Below, piece by piece: positions 1 to 8,519 of a stretch of 64,000 bases of DNA (the first letter of the stretch is position 1; every line of letters starts with the position of its first letter). The notes beneath the pieces are model-generated. The model ran no database searches and was not told the origin of the DNA. It saw only the letters and a program-made list of their open reading frames with translations. Made by a program: the position numbers and the translations under genes. This DNA is from Clostridia bacterium (GTDB lineage: Bacteria; Bacillota; Clostridia; Lachnospirales; Cellulosilyticaceae): assembly GCA_029239755.1 (NCBI GenBank), contig JARBUI010000013.1, positions 35,975 through 99,974 on the forward strand, in the 5' to 3' direction.

Positions 1-1726
1 GCTCAAAATCGGTATCTTTTAAAGCGAGTTCTATTTTTGTTTCAACTGCTTTTTTCTTTTGTTCAATTTCTAAATAGTCTTTATTAAAGTAATTTGCATA
101 AATCATCTTTCTGAACTTTCGCATGCTTATTTTTCTGATCGTCTTATTTTCAATGATTAACACATAATCCATACAGTTAATGATAGAGTAATAATCATGA
201 GAAATCATCAAGATTGCGCCATTGTAGCTTGCCATAGCTTTTTCGAGTGCTATTTGTGAGTAGGTGTCTAAATGACTTGTTGGTTCATCTAGAAGCAGTA
301 TATTTGCCCTGCTGGCAGCAACTTTAGCTAGTTGAAGCATATTTTTTTCGCCGCCAGATAAAGAGCCTATTTTTTGATAAAGGGATTCTTCGTCAAAATC
401 ATAGTCTAAAAGATAGGCACCAATCTCCCCGGCATTTTTAAATCCCATATCCAAAAACTCTTGAACTATTGTATGAGACTCATCTAGAGTTTCACCTTGC
501 AGCTGAGATAAATAAGCCACGCTGGTGTCAGGATTTATTTGGATGGTAGGGCAGTCGTTTTGAAAGATATCGCGGAGCAGAGTCGTCTTTCCGGTACCAT
601 TTGCACCAATAAGAGCTGCTTTGTCAGTAGATTTAATCTCAAAGTTAACATTTTCTAAAAGGACCTCGTCAAAGGCAGCGCTGTAATCGGTCACTTTTAG
701 AGCAGTGGTTTCTTCGATTTCCTTATCGGTAGTTAGAAGGATATTTGGTTCTTTAATAGCCACAAAGGGAGCCTTGATTCTGCGTGCTTCTAATCTTTCT
801 TGAATTTTAACTCTGGCTTTTAGAGTTTTACCATTAGCAGCTTCCGCGTTGTTCGTTGCGATGAACCTTAGCTTATTAATGATGGCTTCGTTTCTCTTAA
901 TTTCTTCATCATCTTTAACAGCAAGCTCTAGAAGCTCGATTTTAGTTTGTAGCAGTGAGAAGTTGTAATCAATATAGCTGCCATCAAACTCTTGAATATC
1001 CATGTTTTCAAGGTGAAGAATTTTGTTGAAGGAGTGGTTTAAGAGATATCTGTTATGTGTAATAACTAACAGAGTTTCTTTGTGTGAATTAATGAGGTCT
1101 TTGAGGGCATTCAGGTTTTCAAAGTCTAAAAACACATCTGGTTCATCCATAATGAGTAGATCAGGGCGGCTAAGCATTTCTTTAATGACTTGAACAAGCT
1201 TGAATTCTCCGCCGCTAAGCTGGGATATCATGAGATCTTTATGCCTCATGAGGTTCGCAAGATTAAGTTTCTTATTAATGATGCTTTCAAAATCATCCCC
1301 GCCTATTGCCTCATACGCATCTAAAGCTTGTTGGTATTTTTCTAGTAAAGTATCCATATCTACAGATGAAAACATATCTGCAGATGAAAACATATCTGAG
1401 GAGGTTTCCATCTGGGTGCAAATAGAGGATATTTCATTTTGCAGCCTAATAAATGCTTCCGATATATAGTTAAAAACAGTAGTTTCTTTTGTTTTATCTA
1501 ACTCCAAGAACTGACTTACATAACCCATTCTGCAATTTGGGTCTATCTCTAGAGTACCCTCGAACAGATATCCTTCTGGATTCATAATGATATCTATCAG
1601 CGTACTTTTTCCACTGCCGCTTGTTCCTATAAAAGCGCAGTGCTGACCCTCTTCTAATGTAAATGAAATCTTATGATACAGATCTTTTTGTGGAAATGAG
1701 TAGGATAAGTTATCCACTTTTATCAT
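1..1726 (-). CDS. ABC-F family ATPase (3' end beyond window)
   Basis: Reading the reverse strand from ATG 1726 gives about 575 codons without a stop, so the C-terminus lies left of the window. The N-terminus reads MIKVDNLSYSFPQKDL. There are two ATP-binding cassettes in one chain and no membrane segments, which defines ABC-F. Cassette 1 has Walker A GTSGSGKST, signature LSGGE and Walker B LLIMDEPD. Cassette 2 has GANGTGKTT, LSGGEKNM and LLLDEPTSHLD. ABC-F proteins act on the ribosome E site; some rescue stalled ribosomes and others give resistance to ribosome-targeting antibiotics. Which applies here cannot be told by eye. Cassette 1 carries a roughly 50-residue inserted arm containing a short tandem duplication. 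An AGGAG lies 11 bases before the ATG. The leader holds a terminator-like hairpin, described separately. Confidence 0.9.
   Translation of the reverse strand, partial: MIKVDNLSYSFPQKDLYHKISFTLEEGQHCAFIGTSGSGKSTLIDIIMNPEGYLFEGTLEIDPNCRMGYVSQFLELDKTKETTVFNYISEAFIRLQNEISSICTQMETSSDMFSSADMFSSVDMDTLLEKYQQALDAYEAIGGDDFESIINKKLNLANLMRHKDLMISQLSGGEFKLVQVIKEMLSRPDLLIMDEPDVFLDFENLNALKDLINSHKETLLVITHNRYLLNHSFNKILHLENMDIQEFDGSYIDYNFSLLQTKIELLELAVKDDEEIKRNEAIINKLRFIATNNAEAANGKTLKARVKIQERLEARRIKAPFVAIKEPNILLTTDKEIEETTALKVTDYSAAFDEVLLENVNFEIKSTDKAALIGANGTGKTTLLRDIFQNDCPTIQINPDTSVAYLSQLQGETLDESHTIVQEFLDMGFKNAGEIGAYLLDYDFDEESLYQKIGSLSGGEKNMLQLAKVAASRANILLLDEPTSHLDTYSQIALEKAMASYNGAILMISHDYYSIINCMDYVLIIENKTIRKISMRKFRKMIYANYFNKDYLEIEQKKKAVETKIELALKDTDFE
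1363..1398. repeat. 18-bp in-frame tandem duplication in the ABC-F arm
   Basis: The 18-mer CAGATGAAAACATATCTG occurs twice head to tail (1363-1380 and 1381-1398). On the reverse strand it repeats six residues, giving SSDMFSSADMFSSVDM near residues 110-122 of the ABC-F protein, inside the insertion of the first cassette. The exact identity of the copies suggests a recent slippage event that kept the frame. Confidence 0.95.
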
Positions 1727-1768
1727 ATTATTCTTTTCTCCTATCTCTTCTTAAGAGATTATAGTCAT

Positions 1769-1798
1769 TTAAAAAAGAGCCTTAAAATAAGCTCTTTT
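1769..1798 (-). terminator. Terminator-like hairpin in the ABC-F leader (possible attenuator)
   Basis: On the reverse strand AAAAGAGC (1798-1791) pairs with GCTCTTTT (1780-1773) around a 10-base loop and runs into a stretch of six T. No reverse-strand gene lies upstream, so it cannot end a preceding transcript. It sits about 45 bases before the ABC-F start and downstream of a plausible promoter, which is the layout of transcription attenuators in antibiotic-responsive ABC-F leaders. Short reading frames in the leader (1909-1883, encoding MIEKSRKK; 1875-1837, encoding MNGKSLKNNVTL) lack a clear ribosome binding site. No antiterminator arm was found by eye. Confidence 0.5.
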
Positions 1799-1924
1799 AT
1801 ATATAATCTTCCCAATCGCAGTTTTGCAATTCATTATTATAAAGTAACGTTATTTTTTAAAGATTTACCGTTCATAAGCGTATCACTTTTTACGACTCTT
1901 TTCAATCATTTATGCAGTTTTTGC

Positions 1925-1954
1925 AATATAATCTAAGAGCAAATAATTTTGCAA
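1925..1954 (-). promoter_or_regulatory. Predicted sigma-A promoter of the ABC-F gene
   Basis: On the reverse strand TTGCAA (1954-1949) is followed after 18 bases by TATATT (1930-1925). This would give a leader of about 190 bases ahead of the ATG at 1726, long enough to hold the terminator-like hairpin. Confidence 0.45.
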
Positions 1955-1997
1955 TGAATATAAGTAAAGGATGCGCCTGAAGTTACTAAAGGAATGG

Positions 1998-2027
1998 TTA
2001 GCATTATAGAAGGGAATAATATATAAT
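1998..2027 (+). promoter_or_regulatory. Predicted promoter of the toxin-antitoxin pair
   Basis: TTAGCA (1998-2003), an 18-base spacer and a perfect TATAAT (2022-2027) lie 34 bases before the antitoxin start. The surrounding AT-rich stretch ATAATATATAATATTATT is nearly self-complementary and could be the site of antitoxin autoregulation. Confidence 0.4.
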
Positions 2028-2060
2028 ATTATTAAAGATATTTTAAAAGGCGGTGAATGT

Positions 2061-2312
2061 ATGAGTCCAATAGCACAGCAGGTAATAGAAACTTTAGCAA
2101 AAGAGCAGGATACAGAATTATTATCAGAGGTACTAGATTTTTATGAGTATATAAAGCATAAAAAACATAAACATACAAATAGGTTATGGGATAGTATTGA
2201 AGAGGATGAAGCTACACCTGAAGAAATAGGGATATGTAATCGTTATAAAGATGAAGAACACGAATTTGTAGATTTTCATTCATTAGTCCAGGAGCTAGGA
2301 ATTGATGAATAG
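2061..2312 (+). CDS. Antitoxin-like protein of a RelBE-type pair
   Basis: An 83-residue acidic protein starts MSPIAQQVIETLAKEQDT and ends in an Asp/Glu-rich tail (DEEHEFVDFHSLVQELGIDE). The N-terminal half is helical and resembles the dimerising part of small antitoxins (RelB or DUF2281-like). It is preceded by AAGGCGGTGA and overlaps the next gene by eight bases, the usual antitoxin-first translational coupling. The antitoxin role is inferred mainly from its RelE-like partner. In known pairs the antitoxin blocks the toxin and represses its own promoter. Confidence 0.6.
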   Translation: MSPIAQQVIETLAKEQDTELLSEVLDFYEYIKHKKHKHTNRLWDSIEEDEATPEEIGICNRYKDEEHEFVDFHSLVQELGIDE

Positions 2313-2562
2313 TCAGTATAAGATTATTACAACAAAACAGGTAGAAAAGTTCATTAGGAAACAGGATAAGGCTACCCAAAAGCGAATTGCACATGCTATA
2401 TTTGAATTGCCTGCAGGGGACATAAAGAAGCTTAAGGGATATGCAGGTTTGTTTAGGTTAAGAGTAGGGGATATTAGAGTTATATTAGAAAAGAATGGCG
2501 AAGAGTATAGAATAATTCTCATTGATATAGGAAACAGAGGACAAATATATAATAAATATTAA
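2305..2562 (+). CDS. RelE/ParE-family toxin
   Basis: An 85-residue basic protein reads MNSQYKIITTKQVEKFIRKQ and has the RelE/ParE fold signature: an N-terminal helical hairpin (KQVEKFIRKQDKATQKRI), then KLKGYAGLFRLRVGDIRVI and ILIDIGNRGQIY. The segment L-x-G-x-x-G-L-x-R-L-R-V-G-D-x-R-V-I is typical of RelE mRNA interferases, which cut ribosome-bound mRNA. ATG 2305 was chosen because GGAG lies upstream within the antitoxin; TTG 2302 is an alternative. The gene overlaps the antitoxin and ends at a hairpin terminator. Whether it is catalytically active is not shown. Confidence 0.75.
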   Translation: MNSQYKIITTKQVEKFIRKQDKATQKRIAHAIFELPAGDIKKLKGYAGLFRLRVGDIRVILEKNGEEYRIILIDIGNRGQIYNKY

Positions 2563-2598
2563 ATGCTAGATAGAATGATAGTCATTCTTCTAGCATTT
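2561..2598 (+). terminator. Hairpin after the toxin gene
   Basis: AAATGCTAGA (2561-2570) pairs with TCTAGCATTT (2589-2598), and the inner segments AGAATGA/TCATTCT also pair, giving a stem of about 17 bp. It overlaps the toxin stop codon. The T-run after it is weak. Confidence 0.7.
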
Positions 2599-2701
2599 AT
2601 TTGTAGTATCTAAGTCTTAAGGAGTACCTTTTTAAGTTGTGACATCCATCATAATCGTGTACAAGGATTTGATATTATGCTGTCAGCTATTTTAGATAAG
2701 A

Positions 2702-4252
2702 CTAAAAGGTATTTAATTCTTCCAGTCTTTTACGGGTGAGCCATTCACTGTTAACATCTGTTAAGACAAAAATATAGTCTCCGGCTTTTAGGACTGTGCT
2801 GCCACGGGGCAATAGTTCCTTTTCACCGCGCTTAATACTTACCAAAAGACATTTACTTGGCCACTCAATTTTCTTAACAGCCTGGTCCTCCATCTCTGAA
2901 CCATGTTGAACAACCATTTCCACGATAACCTTGTGGCTATGCTCTTCTTCATCGTGAACATGATGTTCAGAAACCAGTCTTTCAAGTAAAGCTTCATAGA
3001 TAGGTAAACTCTTTACAAGATCAGCCACGATATAGGCTGTCATTGAGACAATTGTCAGTGCAAGAAGATGATTAAGTGTTCCGGTCATCTCCGTAATCAG
3101 CACAATCCCTGTGATAGGGGCCCTGACAATTGCAGAAAAGTATCCCGCCATTGCCAAAATAACAAAATTATAGAAAAGTTCCTGATCGTATCCCAAGTAG
3201 CGAATAGCCACCGTTGCAAATATGCCGCCGATGGTAGCACCCAAAACTAGTAAGGGGAGAAAAATACCGCCAGGGGCCCCAGAGCCAAAGCTAACCATAG
3301 AAAATATAAACTTCACAACAAAGATGATGAGCAGCAGCTTAAATCCGTTTGAAAGGCTCAGCTGCTCCACAATTTGGTGCCCGCCGCCAAGAACAATTGG
3401 GAAAACAAGCCCTAATATACCAGCCATCAGAAATGGAAGAATGATTCTAGTACGTTCTGTAAGAAAACTTATTTTCTTGTAGAGAGATTGCGTGAACAGA
3501 AGTGCTTGATTGTAGAATGCCCCAAGTAGTCCCAAAAGGCCGCCCAAAACAACGATAATCCAATAGCCTTCGAGCGGAATGCTCTTGACTACCTCAAAAT
3601 GAAAGATAGGCTGAAATCCAAAAACTTGTTTTGATACAAAATCTGCAACAACCGCTGCTGACATAGTAGAGAGCAGGATGAGCGGGGAAAAATACTTAAA
3701 GATCTCTTCGAGGGCAAACATTACACCAGCCAAGGGGGCATTGAATGCTGCGGCAAGACCGGCACTCGCACCACTTGCTATCAATATTTTACGTTCTATC
3801 CGGCTTCTTCCCATTTTTTTGCCAATGCCTTCTGCAACATTCGCTCCTAGTTGAATGGATGGACCTTCTCGTCCCAAGGAAAGCCCACCAGCAATTGCTA
3901 AGGCTCCTCCGATAAACTTCATCACCAAGGTATGCAGCCAATTTTGCTTCAAATACCCTAAGATAATACCTTTTAACTGAGGGATGCCGCTTCCGCTGAT
4001 CATCTTATTTTTTGAGACAAGATAGGATACAATGTACCCAACAAGGGTAAGTCCCATAAACATTAGGGGTGTCCAAGTCAGATGGGCTTTAAAGAAATCA
4101 TACATCACAAATGCAAAGTGTTCTGCAAATCCAAGTACAATGCGGTACAGTACGACTACGCTTCCTGCTGCAAAGCCTACAATAAGGCTGATTAGAATAA
4201 GTGGAACCTTTCTATAGTTATGGGATGTAATACTATGTAAATTATTTTTCAT
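2702..4252 (-). CDS. ClC-type chloride channel/antiporter with C-terminal TrkA-C domain
   Basis: This 516-residue integral membrane protein carries the three ClC signatures: GSGIPQLK, GREGPSIQLGANV (with the gating glutamate) and GSGAPGGIFLPLLVLGA. The internal proton-path glutamate is also kept (FALEEIFKYF), as is the pore tyrosine region (LPIYEALLERL), so by family knowledge it is more likely an H+/Cl- exchanger than a passive channel. Residues about 440-516 form a regulator-of-K+-conductance TrkA-C domain (LLPRGSTVLKAGDYIFVLTD), which usually binds a ligand in the cytoplasm. GAGGTGAGG precedes the ATG. The gene stands alone and is transcribed toward the toxin-antitoxin pair. Possible roles are acid tolerance or anion balance. 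Confidence 0.93.
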   Translation of the reverse strand: MKNNLHSITSHNYRKVPLILISLIVGFAAGSVVVLYRIVLGFAEHFAFVMYDFFKAHLTWTPLMFMGLTLVGYIVSYLVSKNKMISGSGIPQLKGIILGYLKQNWLHTLVMKFIGGALAIAGGLSLGREGPSIQLGANVAEGIGKKMGRSRIERKILIASGASAGLAAAFNAPLAGVMFALEEIFKYFSPLILLSTMSAAVVADFVSKQVFGFQPIFHFEVVKSIPLEGYWIIVVLGGLLGLLGAFYNQALLFTQSLYKKISFLTERTRIILPFLMAGILGLVFPIVLGGGHQIVEQLSLSNGFKLLLIIFVVKFIFSMVSFGSGAPGGIFLPLLVLGATIGGIFATVAIRYLGYDQELFYNFVILAMAGYFSAIVRAPITGIVLITEMTGTLNHLLALTIVSMTAYIVADLVKSLPIYEALLERLVSEHHVHDEEEHSHKVIVEMVVQHGSEMEDQAVKKIEWPSKCLLVSIKRGEKELLPRGSTVLKAGDYIFVLTDVNSEWLTRKRLEELNTF

Positions 4253-4588
4253 GGCTTACCTCACCTCACATTATATTTTAGTCATAATAAAGAGCTATGC
4301 TGCTTTTGAAAGCTGCATTCAGAAGTTATAAAAGAAGTTTTATATTAGGAAATACTTATATAGTGTACCATCTTAAACTTTTTAAGGCCATATATTAAGA
4401 CTATAATTTTAAATTTGGGACAATATGGAAAGGACTATGTGCATATTTATATGACATTAGAAGGAAATACAAGAATATTAAAAATACTGTTGTCATTTAA
4501 GAAAAAAGAAGTTAGGGTATAGATTAGACAATACAAAATGCAGAAAGAGAAATAATAGATTTGTTCTTAGGTAAAAAGGAGTGGGGGT
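4253..4588. other. Intergenic region between divergent genes
   Basis: This AT-rich stretch separates the reverse-strand ClC gene from the forward DUF2812 gene and must hold both promoters. A TATAAT on the reverse strand (4275-4270) lies just before the ClC ribosome binding site, but no good -35 box accompanies it. No RNA gene, repeat or strong promoter pair was seen. Confidence 0.5.
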
Positions 4589-5764
4589 ATGAGTAAGATA
4601 GTTAAGAAGATATTGTTTGAGGATAGCTGGCAGATAGGTCAAAATGTAAGGTGGTTTTCTGATATGGCGGCAAAGGGCCTTCATTTAAAAAGTTTAGGGC
4701 GATTATGGGCTGTTTTTGAAAAAGGAGTCCCTAGTCAAACGAGATATGAAGCAGTTTTATTAGATGAAATGCCTTCCCAGCAAGAAATTATGTGCTGCAG
4801 AGGTGGCGGCTGGCGCTTGGCAGCAAATAGAGGGAAGTTTTACTTTTTTGCATCCGAGCAGTCAGACAATGCACTTACATTTTATATAGATACTAAAAAG
4901 CAGGAAGAAGCAGCATGTAACCTAGAAAGGCAGCATAGAAAAAGCCTTGTATTGATATTAGTTGCAATGCTGATATTTTTGGTGGCGATGTCCAGTGTAT
5001 TAGTTCTTAATAATGAACCTTTCCTATCAATGGTTAGGGGAGCGTTTGTTCAGCAGATCCTGCTGGTTGGGGTAGAGTTATATGTGTTCTATACGGTAAT
5101 ACGAAGCTTTATTTGGGCACGCAGACTTAAAAAATCACTTTTAGAAAATAAGCCGCTAGGGGGCAAAGCAAACTGGAAAAATCATCGTTTGCTAAATAGG
5201 GCTGTTAGTACTTTGTTTTTAAGCATTGCAGTATTTACAGTTTTTATCCCGATCCTTCAGATCATAAGAAGTGAGAGTTATACATTATCAGAGGCCAAAA
5301 CAGACCTACCTGTTATAAGGCTGTCAGAAGTAGAAGAAAATCCTCTCCTTAAGCGGGAGTCCGGCTATAATAGCAGGGGCGTAGATTGGGGAAATCGTGT
5401 GAGCTATGATTGGAGTCTTTTGGCGCCTATTCAGCTGGAGGTTGATGAACAGGGTATTGTAGATAATGAGATGTGGGAAGATAACAGCGGAATCTATTCA
5501 CCAAGTATACATACTCAGTTTTATCAGTTAGCTTTTAACAAAATGACAGATGGACTCCTGCATGATCTTATGAAGCGGTACCTATATAACCCAGATAGCA
5601 GACCGAGTAAAGTTGAAAATAGCTCATTCGACGAGCTGTATATTATTGAAGAAGATCTTACAAAGCAGATTTTTGCATGTTGGGAAAACAAAGTGATTTA
5701 TGTAAGATACCATGGAAAGAAAGATATTGAGCACATTATAGCTAGTATTTCTAGAATAAAGTAG
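4589..5764 (+). CDS. DUF2812 domain membrane protein
   Basis: The 391-residue product starts MSKIVKKILFEDSWQIGQN and contains the DUF2812 pattern in residues about 5-100: F..D.AAKGLHLKSLG, a FEKG/RYEA strand and a GGGWRLAANRGKFYFFAS segment. Three hydrophobic segments follow (about 121-142, 150-173 and 208-230). The last 160 residues look extracytoplasmic and end in a small alpha/beta region. DUF2812 proteins are uncharacterised and often sit beside PadR regulators; none is present here. AAAAAGGAGTGGGGGT precedes the ATG. The gene ends at a two-way terminator shared with the MFS gene on the other strand. The biochemical function is unknown. Confidence 0.75.
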   Translation: MSKIVKKILFEDSWQIGQNVRWFSDMAAKGLHLKSLGRLWAVFEKGVPSQTRYEAVLLDEMPSQQEIMCCRGGGWRLAANRGKFYFFASEQSDNALTFYIDTKKQEEAACNLERQHRKSLVLILVAMLIFLVAMSSVLVLNNEPFLSMVRGAFVQQILLVGVELYVFYTVIRSFIWARRLKKSLLENKPLGGKANWKNHRLLNRAVSTLFLSIAVFTVFIPILQIIRSESYTLSEAKTDLPVIRLSEVEENPLLKRESGYNSRGVDWGNRVSYDWSLLAPIQLEVDEQGIVDNEMWEDNSGIYSPSIHTQFYQLAFNKMTDGLLHDLMKRYLYNPDSRPSKVENSSFDELYIIEEDLTKQIFACWENKVIYVRYHGKKDIEHIIASISRIK

Positions 5765-5814
5765 CTATATAGATAATGAATACATTTAATCGGTATTTAT
5801 ATAGTATCTTTATA

Positions 5815-5856
5815 GAAAAAATAAACTACTCGGCAGACTAGAGTAGTTTATTTTTT
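5815..5856. terminator. Bidirectional terminator
   Basis: AAAAAATAAACTACTC pairs with GAGTAGTTTATTTTTT around the loop GGCAGACTA. Runs of A and T on both sides let it serve both the forward DUF2812 gene and the reverse MFS gene that ends at 5858. Confidence 0.85.
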
Positions 5857-5857
5857 G

Positions 5858-7036
5858 TTAACATTCAGATGGCTTTTTTGCAGGGTTAAACATTAAGGAT
5901 AAGAAAATACCTATTATTGCAATAGCTCCAAGGAATTGATAGAGAAAGCTAACGCCATATCGGTCTAAAAGCTGACCGCCTATAAGCTGAAAGGTGAGGG
6001 CGCCAACGCCTTTGCCTAACATGCTTCCAAGCGCGAGAGCTGTGTAGACAAGGGACTCATCAATCATATAAAGCACTACTTTTATTGAGAGTACAAAAAA
6101 TAGATTAGTAGAGAGTGCCTGGAAGAAAAATGCTGCTGTTATCCACTGGGTACCAGGTAAAAAGCTGTACCATAAGAAGCGGATTGCCATAACAGTAAGA
6201 ATCATAATAAGGCAGGTTTTAAACGATAGCTTTTTAAAGATTTTATCTGTGGCAAGAAGTACCGGGATTTCAAACAAGGTTTGAAACAGCAAGATCATCC
6301 CAACATTTGTTGCTGTTCCCCCCATGGATTTAACAAGGATTGGCATATAGGCAATGTTACAATAATGCATCCCTAAGATGACAAATGACAGAAGAAGAAA
6401 CAAAATAAATGCTTTGTTTTTTACAAGTATTTTCAGCGTGTCTAAGGAGTTGGAGCTGGCTGGCTTTTTCTTTGTAGAGGCCACTTCTTTCAAAGGGCTT
6501 AGGGTTAAAATACAAAGCAGTGTAGATAAACCAAACATCATAAAGACTGCATTATGAGAAACATAATCATAGACGAGGCCTGTAACTTGCACAGAAACTG
6601 CAAAGCCGATGGAGCCCCAAATTCTAATGGAACCATAAGTGTAATCAGACTTTTCTGCCAGAGTATCATAAAAAGGCATAATACTGATGATGAGTGATTG
6701 CGTAATACCGTTCAGTATGAATAGAAGCAGTACATTATCGATAAAGATAAAGAGCACGCCTGTTAATAATGAGATACACATTGAAGCAGCTATGATTATT
6801 TTGGTTTTTTTAATGCGATCCGAAAGTATACCGACAAGAGGCTGCACTGCAATGGTAAAGATTGCAGTTGCAGATATAATGAAGGCTATATCAGTGGTGC
6901 GGATGCCTTTTCCAACTAAAAATAGGGATAAGATCGAGATGAAGACTCCCATGGAAAAGTAAAAGAAAAATATAGTGCTCGAGTAATAGGCATAGCTGGA
7001 TAGAGCTGGTCTGTAAACTGCTTTTGTTTGATTCAT
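5858..7036 (-). CDS. MFS transporter (LacY/HcaT-like)
   Basis: This 392-residue protein has about 12 hydrophobic helices and the inter-helix 2-3 motif GILSDRIKKTK typical of the major facilitator superfamily. Its opening (SSTIFFFYFSMGVFISILSLFLVGKG) and overall layout resemble the MFS_1_like group, which includes LacY, nucleoside and phenylpropionate permeases. The gene lies 21 bases downstream of the aminotransferase gene, so the two are probably one transcript from the promoter near 8430-8458. That suggests it carries the substrate or product of the aminotransferase. AAAGAGG precedes the ATG. The transported compound cannot be read from sequence. Confidence 0.85.
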   Translation of the reverse strand: MNQTKAVYRPALSSYAYYSSTIFFFYFSMGVFISILSLFLVGKGIRTTDIAFIISATAIFTIAVQPLVGILSDRIKKTKIIIAASMCISLLTGVLFIFIDNVLLLFILNGITQSLIISIMPFYDTLAEKSDYTYGSIRIWGSIGFAVSVQVTGLVYDYVSHNAVFMMFGLSTLLCILTLSPLKEVASTKKKPASSNSLDTLKILVKNKAFILFLLLSFVILGMHYCNIAYMPILVKSMGGTATNVGMILLFQTLFEIPVLLATDKIFKKLSFKTCLIMILTVMAIRFLWYSFLPGTQWITAAFFFQALSTNLFFVLSIKVVLYMIDESLVYTALALGSMLGKGVGALTFQLIGGQLLDRYGVSFLYQFLGAIAIIGIFLSLMFNPAKKPSEC

Positions 7037-7057
7037 ATGGGGCCTCTTTTCTCTGGT

Positions 7058-8359
7058 CTAAAGATTAGCAAAAACGTGATCAAAGACATCAAGGGTCTTT
7101 TGAATATCCGAAGCTGTATGTGTTTTAGAAATGTACAATCTACCTCTTTTGGGTGTTAATCTAACACCATATGATTTAGCCATTTGAACCACTTTATCAT
7201 AAGTTTCATAGTCGATATGCATCAGACAGTCCCGAAAATCTATAAGAGGACGATCTATTCCAAACTCTAAGATGCAAATTGAACCGACATAATCTGTAAA
7301 TAAACAAAGGTTGTACTTTTTGCCAAGTTCTTTAATGCCATTTACAAGCATCTGGCTCATTTCATTAAGATGATCATATGTATCAGGTTTTTCTAACTCA
7401 TTAATGGTTGCAAGTGCCGCAGCAACCGAAATAGGGTTGGCATTAAAGGTCCCAGAGGCATGGGCACCGCAGGTCATTATTTCTTTTTTGCCTGCAATAA
7501 TGGATAAAGGATACCCGCCGGCAATAGCTTTTGCAAAGACAGCTAAGTCAGGTACCACGCCATAATGAGCTTGGGCGCCGCCTAGTGCAACACGAAAGCC
7601 TGTGATAACTTCATCAAATATGAGAAGAATATCGTTTGTTTTAGTTAGTTCACGCACTGACTGCAAATAACCAGGCTTAGGTAATATAGGGCCCGAATCA
7701 CACATAAAGGGCTCCATAATGACAGCAGCAATTTCATGCTTATGTCTTTCTATAGTAGTTGCGAGAAGCTCAGTATCGTTCCATGGGAGGACAATGATGT
7801 CATTTGAAGTAATGGGCAGCTGACCATGAGAGTGTATAATTTTGTTTGGGCGGTTGCGCGCGCCAAGCTGCGAAAGATGTTCGGCATCAATGCTGAGTTT
7901 TTGTTCATCAGCCCATCCGTGATACTGACCTTCGAATTTAATAATTTTATCCTTGCCCGTGTAGGCTCTTGCCATTCGAAAGGCAAAAAGATTTGCCTCT
8001 GTTCCCGTGTTTTGGTAGCTTACCATTTCGGCACAAGGAATAATTTCTGTTAACTTCTTTGAAAGGCTTAACAAATCTTGTGTAGGGGTTGAAAAGTGAG
8101 ATCCTTTGTTAATCTGGTCTATGACTACATGGTTTAATGCTTCAGGGCTATAACCTAAAATCATTGGTCCAAGACCTTGAATATAGTCAATATATTCATT
8201 GCCATCGACATCATAGAGCCGCGGCCCCTTTCCATAAGCCATCCCAATAGGATAATCTTCATAGCTCGCTTTGTGGAATGAACTAGCAACGCCATCTAAG
8301 AGATATTTTTTTAATTCATCATAGAGCACTTTGGAATTCGGCGTAAGGTATTGTTTCAT
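7058..8359 (-). CDS. Class III PLP-dependent aminotransferase (glutamate-1-semialdehyde aminomutase-like)
   Basis: The 433-residue protein follows the class III aminotransferase plan: YDVDGNEYIDYIQGLGPMILGY near the N-terminus, NTGTEAN for phosphate binding, KFEGQYHGW, DEVITGFR for the cofactor-ring aspartate, and LAVFAKAIAGGYPLS with the Schiff-base lysine. The closest general likeness is to HemL-type aminomutases, but no haem genes are nearby, and the MFS partner and PucR neighbour argue for a catabolic or amino-compound role. ATG 8359 has AAAGGAG ten bases upstream; the frame also opens at GTG 8395, which has no ribosome binding site. A strong promoter lies at 8430-8458. The substrate is unknown. 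Confidence 0.85.
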   Translation of the reverse strand: MKQYLTPNSKVLYDELKKYLLDGVASSFHKASYEDYPIGMAYGKGPRLYDVDGNEYIDYIQGLGPMILGYSPEALNHVVIDQINKGSHFSTPTQDLLSLSKKLTEIIPCAEMVSYQNTGTEANLFAFRMARAYTGKDKIIKFEGQYHGWADEQKLSIDAEHLSQLGARNRPNKIIHSHGQLPITSNDIIVLPWNDTELLATTIERHKHEIAAVIMEPFMCDSGPILPKPGYLQSVRELTKTNDILLIFDEVITGFRVALGGAQAHYGVVPDLAVFAKAIAGGYPLSIIAGKKEIMTCGAHASGTFNANPISVAAALATINELEKPDTYDHLNEMSQMLVNGIKELGKKYNLCLFTDYVGSICILEFGIDRPLIDFRDCLMHIDYETYDKVVQMAKSYGVRLTPKRGRLYISKTHTASDIQKTLDVFDHVFANL

Positions 8360-8429
8360 ATTGACTAGACTCCTTTGCTGAGTATGTAATACCACTCATG
8401 TGGCTGCAGCAAAAAGGCTGCTACAAAAG

Positions 8430-8458
8430 AGTATAGGTGTCCGTTTGAAGGCTGTCAA
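8430..8458 (-). promoter_or_regulatory. Strong predicted promoter of the aminotransferase-MFS unit
   Basis: On the reverse strand TTGACA (8458-8453), a 17-base spacer and TATACT (8435-8430) form a near-consensus sigma-A promoter. Just downstream, GCAGC and GCTGC form an inverted repeat around CTTTTT (about 8403-8422), a possible operator at the start of the transcript. Confidence 0.7.
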
Positions 8459-8519
8459 ACAAGAAGAAACTAAGTAGTAAAGAGCAAATGAGGCAGCGTA
8501 AAACCGTAAAAAAGCGGAT

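Noticed and set aside
1200..1469. Forward open frame of 89 codons
   Set aside because: It is antisense to the ABC-F gene, has no ribosome binding site, and its repetitive middle is only the 18-bp duplication read on the other strand.
2212..2394. Reverse open frame across the toxin-antitoxin genes
   Set aside because: It is antisense to two well-supported coding genes and has no ribosome binding site.
7058..8359. True haem-pathway hemL
   Set aside because: No haem or cobalamin biosynthesis genes are nearby, and the pairing with an MFS gene and PucR regulator favours another role. Only the family is claimed.
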